From Streptomyces apocyni (GTDB taxonomy: Bacteria > Actinomycetota > Actinomycetes > Streptomycetales > Streptomycetaceae), in the NCBI RefSeq assembly GCF_009739465.1, contig NZ_WHOM01000061.1, positions 96,716 through 160,715 of the forward strand: a stretch of 64,000 nt of DNA, given 5' to 3'. Made by a program: the position numbers and the translations under genes. Each line of letters opens with the position of its first letter. Position 1 is the stretch's first letter. Under the pieces are notes generated by a model that was not told the origin of the DNA, made no database searches, and saw nothing but the letters and a program-made list of their open reading frames with translations. This document shows, piece after piece, positions 8,443 to 18,867 of this stretch.

Positions 8443-9221
8443 GTACGCCGCCAGAGGCCACGACCGCCATCCCCGTCACCCGCGCCGAGTACTGTGTCAT
8501 CGCCTGCGCTGAGGCCTGGCGCGGCGCGGGCGAGATCCTCGCCGCCCCCATGGGTACGGTGCCGACCATCGGGGCCCGGCTGGCGCGGCTCACCTTCTCC
8601 CCCGACCTGCTCCTGACCGACGGAGAGGCCCAACTCATCGCGGATGCCCCGGCGCTGGGCGAGGCGCCACGGGTTGTCGAGGGGTGGCTGCCCTACCGGC
8701 AGCACCTCGCGCTGGCCGCCACCGGGCGGCGGCATGTGATGATGGGCGCCAGCCAGCTCGACCGGTACGGTAACCAGAACATCTCCTGTATCGGTGACTG
8801 GGAACGGCCGACCCGACAGCTCCTCGGCATGCGCGGCGCGCCCGTCAACACCCTCAACAACCCGACGAGTTACTGGGTACCCCGGCACTCGCTCCGCGTC
8901 TTCGTCGAGAAGGTCGACGTCGTGTCAGGCGTCGGGTACGACAACGCGGCCGCGGCCGGATCCTCCGCAAGTCGCTACCACCGCATCCCGCGCGTCATCA
9001 GCGACCTGGCCGTCTTTGACTTCGAGACGCCGGACCGATCGATGCGGCTGCGCTCCCTGCATCCGGGGGTCACAGCCGGGCAGGTGGCCGACGCCACCGG
9101 GTTCCCGCTGGCCGTACCGGACGATGTCCCGCACACCCGGGAGCCGACTGCGGCCGAACTCCGGCTGATCCGCGAGCGGATCGACCCCCAGGGGCTGCGA
9201 GAGCGCGAGGTCCGCGGATGA
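8439..9221 (+). CDS. ipdB: IpdB, partner subunit of the ring-opening hydrolase
   Basis: The 260-residue beta subunit of the class I CoA-transferase family matches remembered IpdB sequence (ARLARLTFSPDLLLTDGEAQ, then RRHVMMGASQLDRYGNQNIS, then NPTSYWVPRHSLRVFVEKVDV). It would form a heterotetramer with IpdA and hydrolyse the last steroid carbocycle as a CoA ester in the cytoplasm. The ATG at 8439 overlaps the ipdA stop by 4 bases; a longer open frame upstream runs through ipdA in another frame and is not used. Its own stop overlaps the next start by 4 bases. No truncation or insert is visible. Confidence 0.88.
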   Translation: MSTPPEATTAIPVTRAEYCVIACAEAWRGAGEILAAPMGTVPTIGARLARLTFSPDLLLTDGEAQLIADAPALGEAPRVVEGWLPYRQHLALAATGRRHVMMGASQLDRYGNQNISCIGDWERPTRQLLGMRGAPVNTLNNPTSYWVPRHSLRVFVEKVDVVSGVGYDNAAAAGSSASRYHRIPRVISDLAVFDFETPDRSMRLRSLHPGVTAGQVADATGFPLAVPDDVPHTREPTAAELRLIRERIDPQGLREREVRG

Positions 9222-10459
9222 GCGAGACGAGCCATACGGGCCCGACGAGCGAGACGGGCCAGGCGATGAGCGACGTGAACGACATGAGCGAGACGGGCGA
9301 GATGGGCGAGACGAGCGAGACGGGCGACATCAGCATCCGCACCCCGCTCACCGACCTGGTCGGCGTGCGCCATCCGCTCGTGCAGACCGGTATGGGCTGG
9401 GTGGCCGGTCCCCGGCTGGTCTCGGCCACCGCGAACGCGGGCGCACTGGGCATCCTCGCGTCGGCCACCATGACGGTGCCGGAGCTGCGCGCGGCGGTCC
9501 GTGAGGTCACGTCCCGTACGGACGCGCCCTTCGGGGTCAATCTGCGGGCGGACGCCGGGGACGCGGCCGAGCGGGTGCGGATCATCGTCGAGGAGGGGGT
9601 AGGGGTCGCGTCGTTCGCGCTGGCGCCCTCGCGGGAGCTGATCGCGCGCCTGAAGGACGCCGGGGTCGTCGTCATCCCGTCCGTCGGCGCCCGGCGGCAC
9701 GCGGAGAAGGTCGCCGCGTGGGGCGCTGACGCGGTGCTGGTGCAGGGCGGCGAGGGTGGCGGCCACACCGGGGACGTCGCCACCACCGTGCTGCTGCCCC
9801 AGGTGGTGGACGCCGTGGACATCCCGGTGATCGCGGCGGGCGGCTTCCACGACGGGCGGGGTCTGGTCGCGGCGCTGGCGTACGGGGCAGCCGGGATCGG
9901 GATGGGCACCCGCTTTCTGCTCACGTCGGACAGCACGGTGCCGGACGCGGTGAAGGCGAGGTACCTGGCCGCGTCGGTCAAGGACGTCACCGTGAGCACC
10001 AAGGTGGACGGGCTGCCGCACCGCATGCTCCGTACCGACCTGGTGGATTCGCTGGAGCGCTCCGGCCGGGCCATGGCGCTCCTGCGGGCCGTGCGGCACG
10101 CCGCCGCCTTCCGGCGCCTGTCCGGTCTCAGCTGGGCGCGTCTGGCCCGCGATGGCCGGGCGATGAAGCACGGCAAGGAACTGACCTGGAGTCAGATGCT
10201 GCTGGCCGCCAACACACCCATGATGCTCAGAGCCGCGATGGTTGAGGGCCGCGCCGACCTCGGTGTGATGGCCTCCGGGCAGGTCGCGGGGGTGATCGAC
10301 GACCTGCCCAGCTGCGCCGAGCTGGTGGAACGGGTGATGACCGAGGCCCTTCGGACCCGTCAGAACCTCGCCGCGCTCACCACACCCACCCCACCCACCA
10401 CGCTCGCCGCTCTCAGCCCTCTCAGCCCTCTCAGCCCCGTCACATCGGAGCAGGGGTGA
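9218..10459 (+). CDS. ipdC: IpdC-like flavin oxidoreductase (nitronate monooxygenase family)
   Basis: The 413-residue protein has a TIM-barrel flavin-binding core of the 2-nitropropane dioxygenase family (LVQTGMGWVAGP, then GADAVLVQGGEGGGHTG, then PVIAAGGFHDGRGL, then GTRFLLTSD). In the mycobacterial pathway IpdC is a flavin-dependent oxidoreductase acting on a hydroxylated indane carboxyl-CoA. The first 43 residues are low-complexity, built from SETGE-like repeats, and the C terminus ends in LSPLSPLSP-type repeats. The last 20 bases overlap the 3' end of the convergent VOC gene. The start at 9218 gives an ATGA overlap with ipdB; internal ATGs at about 9266 and 9281 could be used and would remove part of the repeat. 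Confidence 0.83.
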   Translation: MSETSHTGPTSETGQAMSDVNDMSETGEMGETSETGDISIRTPLTDLVGVRHPLVQTGMGWVAGPRLVSATANAGALGILASATMTVPELRAAVREVTSRTDAPFGVNLRADAGDAAERVRIIVEEGVGVASFALAPSRELIARLKDAGVVVIPSVGARRHAEKVAAWGADAVLVQGGEGGGHTGDVATTVLLPQVVDAVDIPVIAAGGFHDGRGLVAALAYGAAGIGMGTRFLLTSDSTVPDAVKARYLAASVKDVTVSTKVDGLPHRMLRTDLVDSLERSGRAMALLRAVRHAAAFRRLSGLSWARLARDGRAMKHGKELTWSQMLLAANTPMMLRAAMVEGRADLGVMASGQVAGVIDDLPSCAELVERVMTEALRTRQNLAALTTPTPPTTLAALSPLSPLSPVTSEQG

Positions 10460-11237
10460 GCACCACGAATTCCGCCCCGGACGGGTCCACGCAGACCGCC
10501 AGTCGGCCGACGCCCTCCGCGTCCTCCGGGCCCATGTTGATGGTGCCGCCGTTGCCCGTCACCTTCGCGACCGTCGCGTCGCAGTCCGCCGTGGCGAATA
10601 CCGGGTGCCAGTAAGGGCGTCCACCGGTCAGGGGGAGGTCCTTCGCGCTCATCTCCATGAGGCCGCCGTGCATACGCTCTTCGGGCTGCCCGGCCGGAGT
10701 GATCATCCAGTACGTCATACCCTCGGCGCCCGGCAGCGGGAACGCGGTCGTCTGCCAGCCGAAGAGGTCACCGTAGAACGCCTTCGCGCCCTCCGCGTCG
10801 GTCGTCATGAGTTCGACCCAGCACAGCGAGCCCGGCTCGTCGGCTGCCTCGAGGCCCGGCATCGTGTTCGGCTCCCAGACGGCGAACTGGGCCCCCTGCG
10901 CGTCGCTGAGCTGGGCGAACTTGCCCGCGCCCATGGCGTCCGTCGCGGGGGTCCGTACGGTGCCGCCGGCCTTCTCGGTCTGCTGGACCGTGGCGTCGAC
11001 GTTGTCCGTGTGGAAGTAGACCATCCACGCGGGCTTGGCACCCTCCTCGGTGAGCCGGCCGATCGCGCCGACCGCCTTGCCGTCCTTCCGTAGGAAGCCG
11101 TAGTCACCCGCCTCCTCGCCCATGGACTCGAAATCCCAGCCGAAGACGGCGCCGTAGAAGCGGGCCGCGGCCTGGACGTCGGGGGCTCCGAGGTCGATCC
11201 AGGACGGTGAGCCGGGCACAAAGTCAGTGGTGATCAT
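10440..11237 (-). CDS. VOC/glyoxalase-family protein with two domains
   Basis: The 265-residue protein contains two tandem vicinal-oxygen-chelate modules. The first starts at SWIDLGAPDVQAAARFYGAVFGWDF and the second at CWVELMTTDAEGAKAFYGDLFGWQ. Such two-domain proteins are common in streptomycetes and are usually annotated as glyoxalase or bleomycin-resistance-like; the reaction cannot be inferred. The ATG at 11237 has AAAGGAG 7 bases upstream, so the extra 21 codons of open frame before it are not used. It is convergent with ipdC and shares 20 bases with it. It is the only gene in this stretch without an obvious steroid-ring role and may be an insertion into the cluster. Confidence 0.82.
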   Translation of the reverse strand: MITTDFVPGSPSWIDLGAPDVQAAARFYGAVFGWDFESMGEEAGDYGFLRKDGKAVGAIGRLTEEGAKPAWMVYFHTDNVDATVQQTEKAGGTVRTPATDAMGAGKFAQLSDAQGAQFAVWEPNTMPGLEAADEPGSLCWVELMTTDAEGAKAFYGDLFGWQTTAFPLPGAEGMTYWMITPAGQPEERMHGGLMEMSAKDLPLTGGRPYWHPVFATADCDATVAKVTGNGGTINMGPEDAEGVGRLAVCVDPSGAEFVVLTPAPM

Positions 11238-11373
11238 GGAGTGACTCCTTTCACGCTGCACACGGATGCCGACCTCAGCCTGGCATCCGTCGCTGGCCAT
11301 CGCCTCTTGAGGCGCTACTCAGTGAGACCGCCGAGCGCGGCGAAACTCATCGCCCCGCGGGCACCGAGTCAAG

Positions 11374-11445
11374 CCAGGCGCCTACAAGCGCTCGATGCCA
11401 GGTGCCTATAAGCGCTCGATGTCAGGCGCTCACAAGCGCTCGATG
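11374..11445. repeat. Three 24-bp tandem copies of the thiolase gene 3' end
   Basis: Units at 11374-11397, 11398-11421 and 11422-11445 share the core AAGCGCTCGATG and differ at a few bases. The third unit contains the stop codon and last codons of the thiolase gene, so the other two are extra copies of that gene end lying just downstream. The rest of the gap 11238-11373 shows no gene. Confidence 0.9.
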
Positions 11446-12587
11446 ATGGTCACGTTGGCCTGTCCCCCGCCCTCGCACATCGTCTGGAGGCCGAACCGGC
11501 CCCCGGTCCGCTCCAGCTCGTGCAGCAGGGTCGTCATGAGCCGCGCTCCCGTGGCGCCGAGCGGGTGGCCGAGCGCGATCGCGCCGCCGTTGACGTTGAC
11601 CTTCGCGGGGTCGGCTCCGGTCTCCTTGAGCCAGGCCAGGACCACCGGGGCGAACGCCTCGTTTATCTCCACCAGGTCGATGGCGTCCAGGGTCATCCCC
11701 GCCTTCTTCAGCGCGTACGCGGTGGCCGGGATCGGTGCGGACAGCATCCGGATCGGGTCCTCGCCACGCGCCGAGAGGTGGTGAATCCGGGCGCGGGGCG
11801 TCAGCCCGTGCTCCTGGACCGCCCGCTCGCTGGCGATCAGCAGCGCCGACGCGCCGTCGGAGACCTGCGAGGAGACGGCCGCCGTCAGCAGGCCGCCGTC
11901 GACGACCGGCTTCAGTGCGGCCATCTTCTCCAGCGACGTGCCCCGACGCGGCCCCTCGTCGACCCGCACCTCCCCGTACGCGGAGATCTCGCGGTCGAAG
12001 CGGCCCTCGTCGATGGCCCGTAGCGCTCGCTCGTGGGAGCCGAGGGCGAACTCCTCCATGGCGCGGCGGGTGATCCCCCACTGCCGGGCGATCAGTTCGG
12101 CGCCGTGGAACTGGTCGACCGGCGCGTCGCCGTACCGGGCCCGCCAGCCCTCGCTGCCCAGGAACGGGCCTTCGGTCAGGCCGAGCGGCTCGGCGGCCTG
12201 GCGGGACGCGAAGGCGATCGGTACCTGGGACATGTTCTGTACGCCGCCCGCGACCACCAGGTCGCTGGTGCCGGACAGCACGGCCTGCGCGGCGAAGTGC
12301 ACGGCCTGCTGCGACGAGCCGCACTGCCGGTCCACGGTCACGCCCGGCACTTCCTCGGGCAGACCGGCGGCCAGCCAGCAGGTACGGGCGATGTCACCGG
12401 CCTGCGGGCCGACCGTGTCCAGGCAGCCGAAGACGACGTCCTCGACGGCCCCCGGATCGATCCCCGAGCGCTCGACGAGCGCCCTGAGCACATGGGCGCC
12501 GAGGTCGGCGGGGTGGACGGCGGCCAGGCCGCCGTTCCGCTTGCCGACCGGGGTGCGTACCGCTTCGACGATGTATGCCTCGGCCAT
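11430..12587 (-). CDS. fadA6: Acetyl-CoA C-acyltransferase (FadA6-like thiolase)
   Basis: The 385-residue thiolase has all three signatures: the acyl-accepting Cys in VDRQCGSSQQAVHFAAQ, the catalytic His in NGGAIALGHPLGATGARL, and the C-terminal Cys in QTMCEGGGQANVT. It would release acetyl-CoA or a similar unit by thiolysis of a 3-oxoacyl-CoA. Position beside ipdF- and ipdABC-like genes supports the FadA6 role in the C/D-ring pathway. It lies 85 bases after the SDR gene in the same direction and probably shares its promoter. Two extra tandem copies of its 3' end follow the stop. Confidence 0.86.
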   Translation of the reverse strand: MAEAYIVEAVRTPVGKRNGGLAAVHPADLGAHVLRALVERSGIDPGAVEDVVFGCLDTVGPQAGDIARTCWLAAGLPEEVPGVTVDRQCGSSQQAVHFAAQAVLSGTSDLVVAGGVQNMSQVPIAFASRQAAEPLGLTEGPFLGSEGWRARYGDAPVDQFHGAELIARQWGITRRAMEEFALGSHERALRAIDEGRFDREISAYGEVRVDEGPRRGTSLEKMAALKPVVDGGLLTAAVSSQVSDGASALLIASERAVQEHGLTPRARIHHLSARGEDPIRMLSAPIPATAYALKKAGMTLDAIDLVEINEAFAPVVLAWLKETGADPAKVNVNGGAIALGHPLGATGARLMTTLLHELERTGGRFGLQTMCEGGGQANVTIIERL

Positions 12588-12613
12588 GGCCGCGACGCCT
12601 CCTTGGTCCGTTA

Positions 12614-12666
12614 CCTACAGGGTGCCGCTCCCTACAGGGTTGCCCGCTCCCTACAGGGTGCCGCTG
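12614..12666. repeat. Three short tandem copies between ipdF and fadA6
   Basis: CCTACAGGGTGCCGCTC-type units of 17, 19 and 17 bases fill most of the gap between the two genes. Each contains the palindrome CCCTACAGGG or a one-base variant of it. No other content is seen in the gap. Confidence 0.8.
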
Positions 12667-12672
12667 CCCGCG

Positions 12673-13491
12673 TCACGCGTGCTGGCTGCTCACCGAGATC
12701 ACCTCGCCGGTGAGGTACGAGGAGTAGCCGCTGGCCAGGAAGACGATGGTGTTCGCGACCTCCCAGGGCTCCGCGTACCGGCCGAACGCCTCGCGCGCGG
12801 TGAGCTCTTGGAGCAGCTCGGGGGTGGTGACCTTCACCAGGTGCGGGTGCATGGCGAGGCTGGGCGCCACCGCGTTGACCCGTACGCCGAAGTCCGCGGC
12901 CTCCAGTGCCGCGCAGCGGGTCAGGGCCATCACCCCGGCTTTGGCGGCCGCGTAGTGGGACTGGCCCTTCTGGGCGCGCCAGCCGACCACGGAGGCGTTG
13001 TTGACGATGACGCCGCCGTGGCCCGCCGCCTTCATACGGCGCAGGGCGGCGCGGGTGCAGCGGAAGGTGCCGCCGAGGGTGACGTCCAGGACCTTGTCCC
13101 ACTCGGCGTCGGTCATGTCCACCAGGTCCGTGGTGCCGCCGAGTCCGGCGTTGTTGACGACGATGTCGAGGCGGCCGTGGCGCTCTTCGGCGAGGCCGAA
13201 CAGGGCGGCGACCTGCGCCTCGTCGGTGACGTCGCAGGGCAGCGCGGCGACCCGCTCGGGGCCGTACGCGGCGCCCAGCTCGGCCTCGGTCTCCTTCAAC
13301 CGGCGGGCGTGCGCGTCCGATACGACGACGTCGGCGCCCTCTTCGAGGAGGCGGCGGGCCGTCGCGCCGCCGATTCCGGCGCCCGCGGCGGCGGTGATGA
13401 CGGCATGGCGGCCGGTCAGCAGGCTGTGGCCGGGCTCGTACGGCGGGGGCGGGTGTGGGTGTGGGTGTGGGGGCGGGTGCGGGTTGGTCAT
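12673..13491 (-). CDS. ipdF: IpdF-like short-chain dehydrogenase
   Basis: The 272-residue SDR has TAAAGAGIGGATA for NAD(P) binding, NNAGLGG, and the catalytic Ser and Tyr/Lys in VNNASVVGW and HYAAAKAG. In mycobacteria and rhodococci, IpdF is the SDR that acts on the 5'-hydroxy HIP-CoA intermediate. The assignment here rests on family plus context (fadA6 downstream, acyl-CoA dehydrogenases divergent). The first 20 residues are a His/Pro repeat (HPPPHPHPHPPPP), encoded by GGGTGT simple sequence and lying before the conserved core. The promoter region holds the second copy of the CCTAACA-type operator. Confidence 0.82.
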   Translation of the reverse strand: MTNPHPPPHPHPHPPPPYEPGHSLLTGRHAVITAAAGAGIGGATARRLLEEGADVVVSDAHARRLKETEAELGAAYGPERVAALPCDVTDEAQVAALFGLAEERHGRLDIVVNNAGLGGTTDLVDMTDAEWDKVLDVTLGGTFRCTRAALRRMKAAGHGGVIVNNASVVGWRAQKGQSHYAAAKAGVMALTRCAALEAADFGVRVNAVAPSLAMHPHLVKVTTPELLQELTAREAFGRYAEPWEVANTIVFLASGYSSYLTGEVISVSSQHA

Positions 13492-13553
13492 GAACCGGCC
13501 CTCTTTCGGGACGAGACGACGCCTCGACGACTGTGATCCCGTACGTTAATCTA

Positions 13554-13569
13554 CCAAACACTTGTTAGG
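13554..13569. promoter_or_regulatory. Second CCTAACA-type operator in a divergent promoter
   Basis: CCAAACACTTGTTAGG matches the core CCTAACATTTGTTAGG at 6654-6669 except for one arm base and one spacer base. It lies between ipdF (start 13491) and the acyl-CoA dehydrogenase gene (start 13595), so both divergent promoters of the cluster carry the same element. Confidence 0.7.
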
Positions 13570-13594
13570 GAAGCGGAGAGGAAGCGGGCGACTG

Positions 13595-14770
13595 ATGGAC
13601 CTCGACTTCACCGCCGCGGAGGACGCCTTCCGCGCCGAGGCGCGTGCCTGGCTCCGCGCGAAGGTGCCCGCCACTCCCCTGCCGTCGCTGGAGACCGCCG
13701 ACGGGTTCGCAGCCCACCGGGAGTGGGAAGCCACCCTGCACACCGACCGCTGGTCGGCGGTCAACTGGCCACAGGAGTACGGCGGTCGGGGCGCCTCACT
13801 CCTTCAGTGGCTGATCTTCGAGGAGGAGTACTACGCTGCCGGGGCGCCCGGCCGCGTCAGCCAGAACGGCATCAGCCTCCTGGCCCCCACCCTCTTCGAC
13901 CATGGCACCGCCGAGCAGCGCGCCCGCGTCCTGCCGCCGATGGCCCGCGGCGACGTGGTCTGGGCGCAGGCCTGGTCCGAGCCCGAGGCGGGCTCCGATC
14001 TCGCCTCGCTGCGCTCCACCGCGGTACGGGCCGACGGCGGCTGGCGCTTGAGCGGGCTGAAGACCTGGTCCTCGCGGGCGGCGTTCGCGGACCGTGCGTT
14101 CGGGCTCTTCCGCTCCGACCCGGACAAGGACGCGGACCGGCCGCATCGCGGGCTGACGTATCTGATGTTCCCGCTGGACGCGGAGGGCGTCACCGTACGG
14201 CCGATCGGGCGGCTCGACGGCAAGCCCGCGTTCGCCGAACTCTTCCTCGACGGCGTCTTCGTACCGGATGAGGACGTGATCGGCGAGCCCGGGCAGGGCT
14301 GGCGGGTGGCGATGAGCACGGCGGCAAACGAACGCGGGCTGACGCTACGCAGCCCGGGGCGCTTCATCGCGGCCGCCGAGCGGCTGCGGGGGCTGTGGGA
14401 CGAGCGCGCCGACCCCGCCGACACGGCGCTGCGTGACCGCGTCGCTGACGCCGTGATCGGCGCGCGGGCGTATCAGCTGTTCACCTTCGCGGGGGCGTCG
14501 CGGATCGCGGCCGGGGGGTCGATCGGCGCGGAGTCCAGCCTGAACAAGGTCTTCTGGTCCGAGCTGGACATCGCGCTGCATGAGACGGCCCTGGATCTGC
14601 TGGGGCCGCTGGGCGAGCTCTCCGACGAGGCCACTGACGCACCCGCGCACGGCAGTTGGTCCGAGGGATACACCTTCTCCCTCGCCGGTCCCCTCTACGC
14701 CGGTACGAACGAGATCCAGCGGGACATCATCGCCGAGCGCCTGCTGGGCCTGCCGAAGGGGCGCCGCTGA
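13595..14770 (+). CDS. Acyl-CoA dehydrogenase (FadE30-like, larger subunit)
   Basis: The 391-residue flavoprotein has the acyl-CoA dehydrogenase middle-domain signature WAQAWSEPEAGSDLASL and the C-terminal FAD/CoA stretch LYAGTNEIQRDIIAERLLGL. The usual catalytic Glu of the YEGT motif is Ala here (YAGT); NERG in the preceding helix could supply the base, as in steroid-type heteromeric members. It would introduce a double bond into a C/D-ring-derived acyl-CoA. The start at 13595 has a GGAGAGG-type ribosome site; the upstream frame crosses the operator. The next gene, also an acyl-CoA dehydrogenase, suggests an alpha2-beta2 enzyme like mycobacterial FadE pairs. Confidence 0.84.
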   Translation: MDLDFTAAEDAFRAEARAWLRAKVPATPLPSLETADGFAAHREWEATLHTDRWSAVNWPQEYGGRGASLLQWLIFEEEYYAAGAPGRVSQNGISLLAPTLFDHGTAEQRARVLPPMARGDVVWAQAWSEPEAGSDLASLRSTAVRADGGWRLSGLKTWSSRAAFADRAFGLFRSDPDKDADRPHRGLTYLMFPLDAEGVTVRPIGRLDGKPAFAELFLDGVFVPDEDVIGEPGQGWRVAMSTAANERGLTLRSPGRFIAAAERLRGLWDERADPADTALRDRVADAVIGARAYQLFTFAGASRIAAGGSIGAESSLNKVFWSELDIALHETALDLLGPLGELSDEATDAPAHGSWSEGYTFSLAGPLYAGTNEIQRDIIAERLLGLPKGRR

Positions 14771-14805
14771 TGGAGTCGCCACGCACACCCCGAAGGACGC
14801 CCGTG

Positions 14806-15810
14806 ATGAAGTTCCTCGTCGACGACGAGCAACACGATTTCGCCCGCTCGCTGGACACGCTGCTGCACGCGGCCGACACACCGGCGGTGGTGCGCGCCTG
14901 GTCTGGCGGTGAACCGGCCGCAGGACGTGCGCTCTGGGAGCGGCTGGCGCGGGCGGGGGTGTTCGCGCTCGCCGTGCCCGAGCGGTATGAGGGGCTAGGG
15001 CCGCTGCCGGTGGAACTGGCCGTCGCGTTCGAGCGGTTGGGGCGGCACGCGGTGCCGGGTCCGGTGGTGGAGACGGTGGCGGCGGCCGCCTTCTGGGACC
15101 GGCTCGGCCAGCGGGGGGTGGAGGTGGGCGCGGCGTGGCTGCCGTCGCTGGCGTCCGGCAAGACGATGGCTTCGTACGGCATGCCGTCCGCCTTCAGCCC
15201 GTACGCACTGGACGCCGATACGGCCGACGTGGTGCTGGTCGTGGACGGTGACACGGCGCGCCTCGCGGAGACCACCGGCCCCGTACAGCCGTCGGCCGAT
15301 CCGGTGCGCCGACTGGCCCGGCCCGTCGTCAGCACCGGTGAGCCGCTCGCGCGGGGGCCCGCTGTCGCCGAAGCCGCCGAGTACGCCGCCGAGTACGCCG
15401 CGCTCGCCACGGCGGCGCAGGCGCTCGGGCTTGGCCGGGCGCTGCTGGAGCGGACGGTCGGCTACGTCAGGCAGCGAACCCAGTTCGGGGTGCCGATCGG
15501 GACGTTCCAGGCCGTGAAGCACCGGCTCGCCGACACCCTCGTCGCGCTGGAGTTCGCCCAGCCGTTGGTGTACTCGGCCGCTCTGGCCCTGGCGGGCACG
15601 GACCGGGCGGCGACCGCCCGTGAGGTCGCCGCCGCGAAGGTGACCGCCTGCGAGGCCGCGTACACCGCCTCGCGGACCGCGCTCCACCTGCACGGCGCAC
15701 TCGGCTACACCGAGGAGCTGGACCTGTCGCTGTGGATACGGAAGGCGCGCGCGCTGCGCACGGCGTGGGGGACGCCGTCGCGGTGCCGGGCCCGGGTACT
15801 GCTGACCTGA
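14806..15810 (+). CDS. Acyl-CoA dehydrogenase (smaller partner subunit)
   Basis: The 334-residue protein is a shorter acyl-CoA dehydrogenase. It has the flavin-binding stretch RTQFGVPIGTFQAVKHRLAD and a C-terminal LHGALGYTEELDLSLWIRKAR. The N-terminal half is less conserved, and the short length is typical of the partner subunit in heteromeric steroid-type dehydrogenases. The ATG at 14806 is preferred because family sequence (MKFLVDDEQHDFARS) begins there and AAGGA lies 8 bases upstream; an in-frame ATG at 14770 would overlap the preceding stop by one base. A small tandem repeat (EYAAEYAA) is present around residue 190. Confidence 0.83.
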   Translation: MKFLVDDEQHDFARSLDTLLHAADTPAVVRAWSGGEPAAGRALWERLARAGVFALAVPERYEGLGPLPVELAVAFERLGRHAVPGPVVETVAAAAFWDRLGQRGVEVGAAWLPSLASGKTMASYGMPSAFSPYALDADTADVVLVVDGDTARLAETTGPVQPSADPVRRLARPVVSTGEPLARGPAVAEAAEYAAEYAALATAAQALGLGRALLERTVGYVRQRTQFGVPIGTFQAVKHRLADTLVALEFAQPLVYSAALALAGTDRAATAREVAAAKVTACEAAYTASRTALHLHGALGYTEELDLSLWIRKARALRTAWGTPSRCRARVLLT

Positions 15811-15818
15811 ACGGCAGC

Positions 15819-15853
15819 GGGCCGCGCCCCCGGCGATACCGGGGACGCGGCCC
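15819..15853. terminator. Bidirectional hairpin terminator
   Basis: GGGCCGCG and CGCGGCCC (15819-15826 and 15846-15853) pair perfectly, and CCCCGG pairs with CCGGGG inside, leaving a 5-base loop. It lies in the 62-base gap between two convergent genes, so it can end both transcripts. No long T run is present. Confidence 0.75.
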
Positions 15854-15872
15854 AACAGCCCTACCTGATCCC

Positions 15873-18590
<2,718 letters not shown>

Positions 18591-18656
18591 GACAGTCTCC
18601 TTCATATGTATGCGCGTACCACCGCATCCTGCCGCCACGGCTTGCCGCCGATCCGC

Positions 18657-18675
18657 TAAGGTAAGGCTTAGTTAG
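18657..18675. promoter_or_regulatory. Weak iron-box-like sequence upstream of acnA
   Basis: TAAGGTAAGGCTTAGTTAG agrees with the DmdR/IdeR consensus TTAGGTTAGGCTAACCTAA at 13 of 19 positions, mainly in the left half. It also lies within a wider inverted repeat GGTAAGG...CCTTACC. Iron control of aconitase is plausible, but the match is poor. Confidence 0.3.
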
Positions 18676-18728
18676 GTTGCCCTTACCGCCAAACTCAATC
18701 TTGGCGTGCGGCTGCGGTGCGCCTCGGC

Positions 18729-18752
18729 AGTTATCTCGATGTCGAGATAACT
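18729..18752. promoter_or_regulatory. Perfect palindrome upstream of acnA (MarR/TamR-type operator)
   Basis: AGTTATCTCGA and TCGAGATAACT are exact 11-base arms around TG. The site lies about 140 bases upstream of the aconitase start, in a divergent gap. In S. coelicolor the MarR-family regulator TamR is reported to control the aconitase gene, so this is a good candidate for its site. The exact TamR consensus was not compared here. Confidence 0.55.
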
Positions 18753-18867
18753 CTAGTACATCGCGGCTGCTGGGTCATGCCCCGACCCTCCTGACCGCAC
18801 TGTCCTGTCCCAGCGTCCCAGTGATCTTCTTGCGCCGCCCGCCGGTCACCCGGCAGATTGGGCGGCT

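Noticed and set aside
18657..18675. Strong iron box at aconitase
   Set aside because: Only the left half matches the consensus (13 of 19 positions), so it is kept only as a weak candidate.
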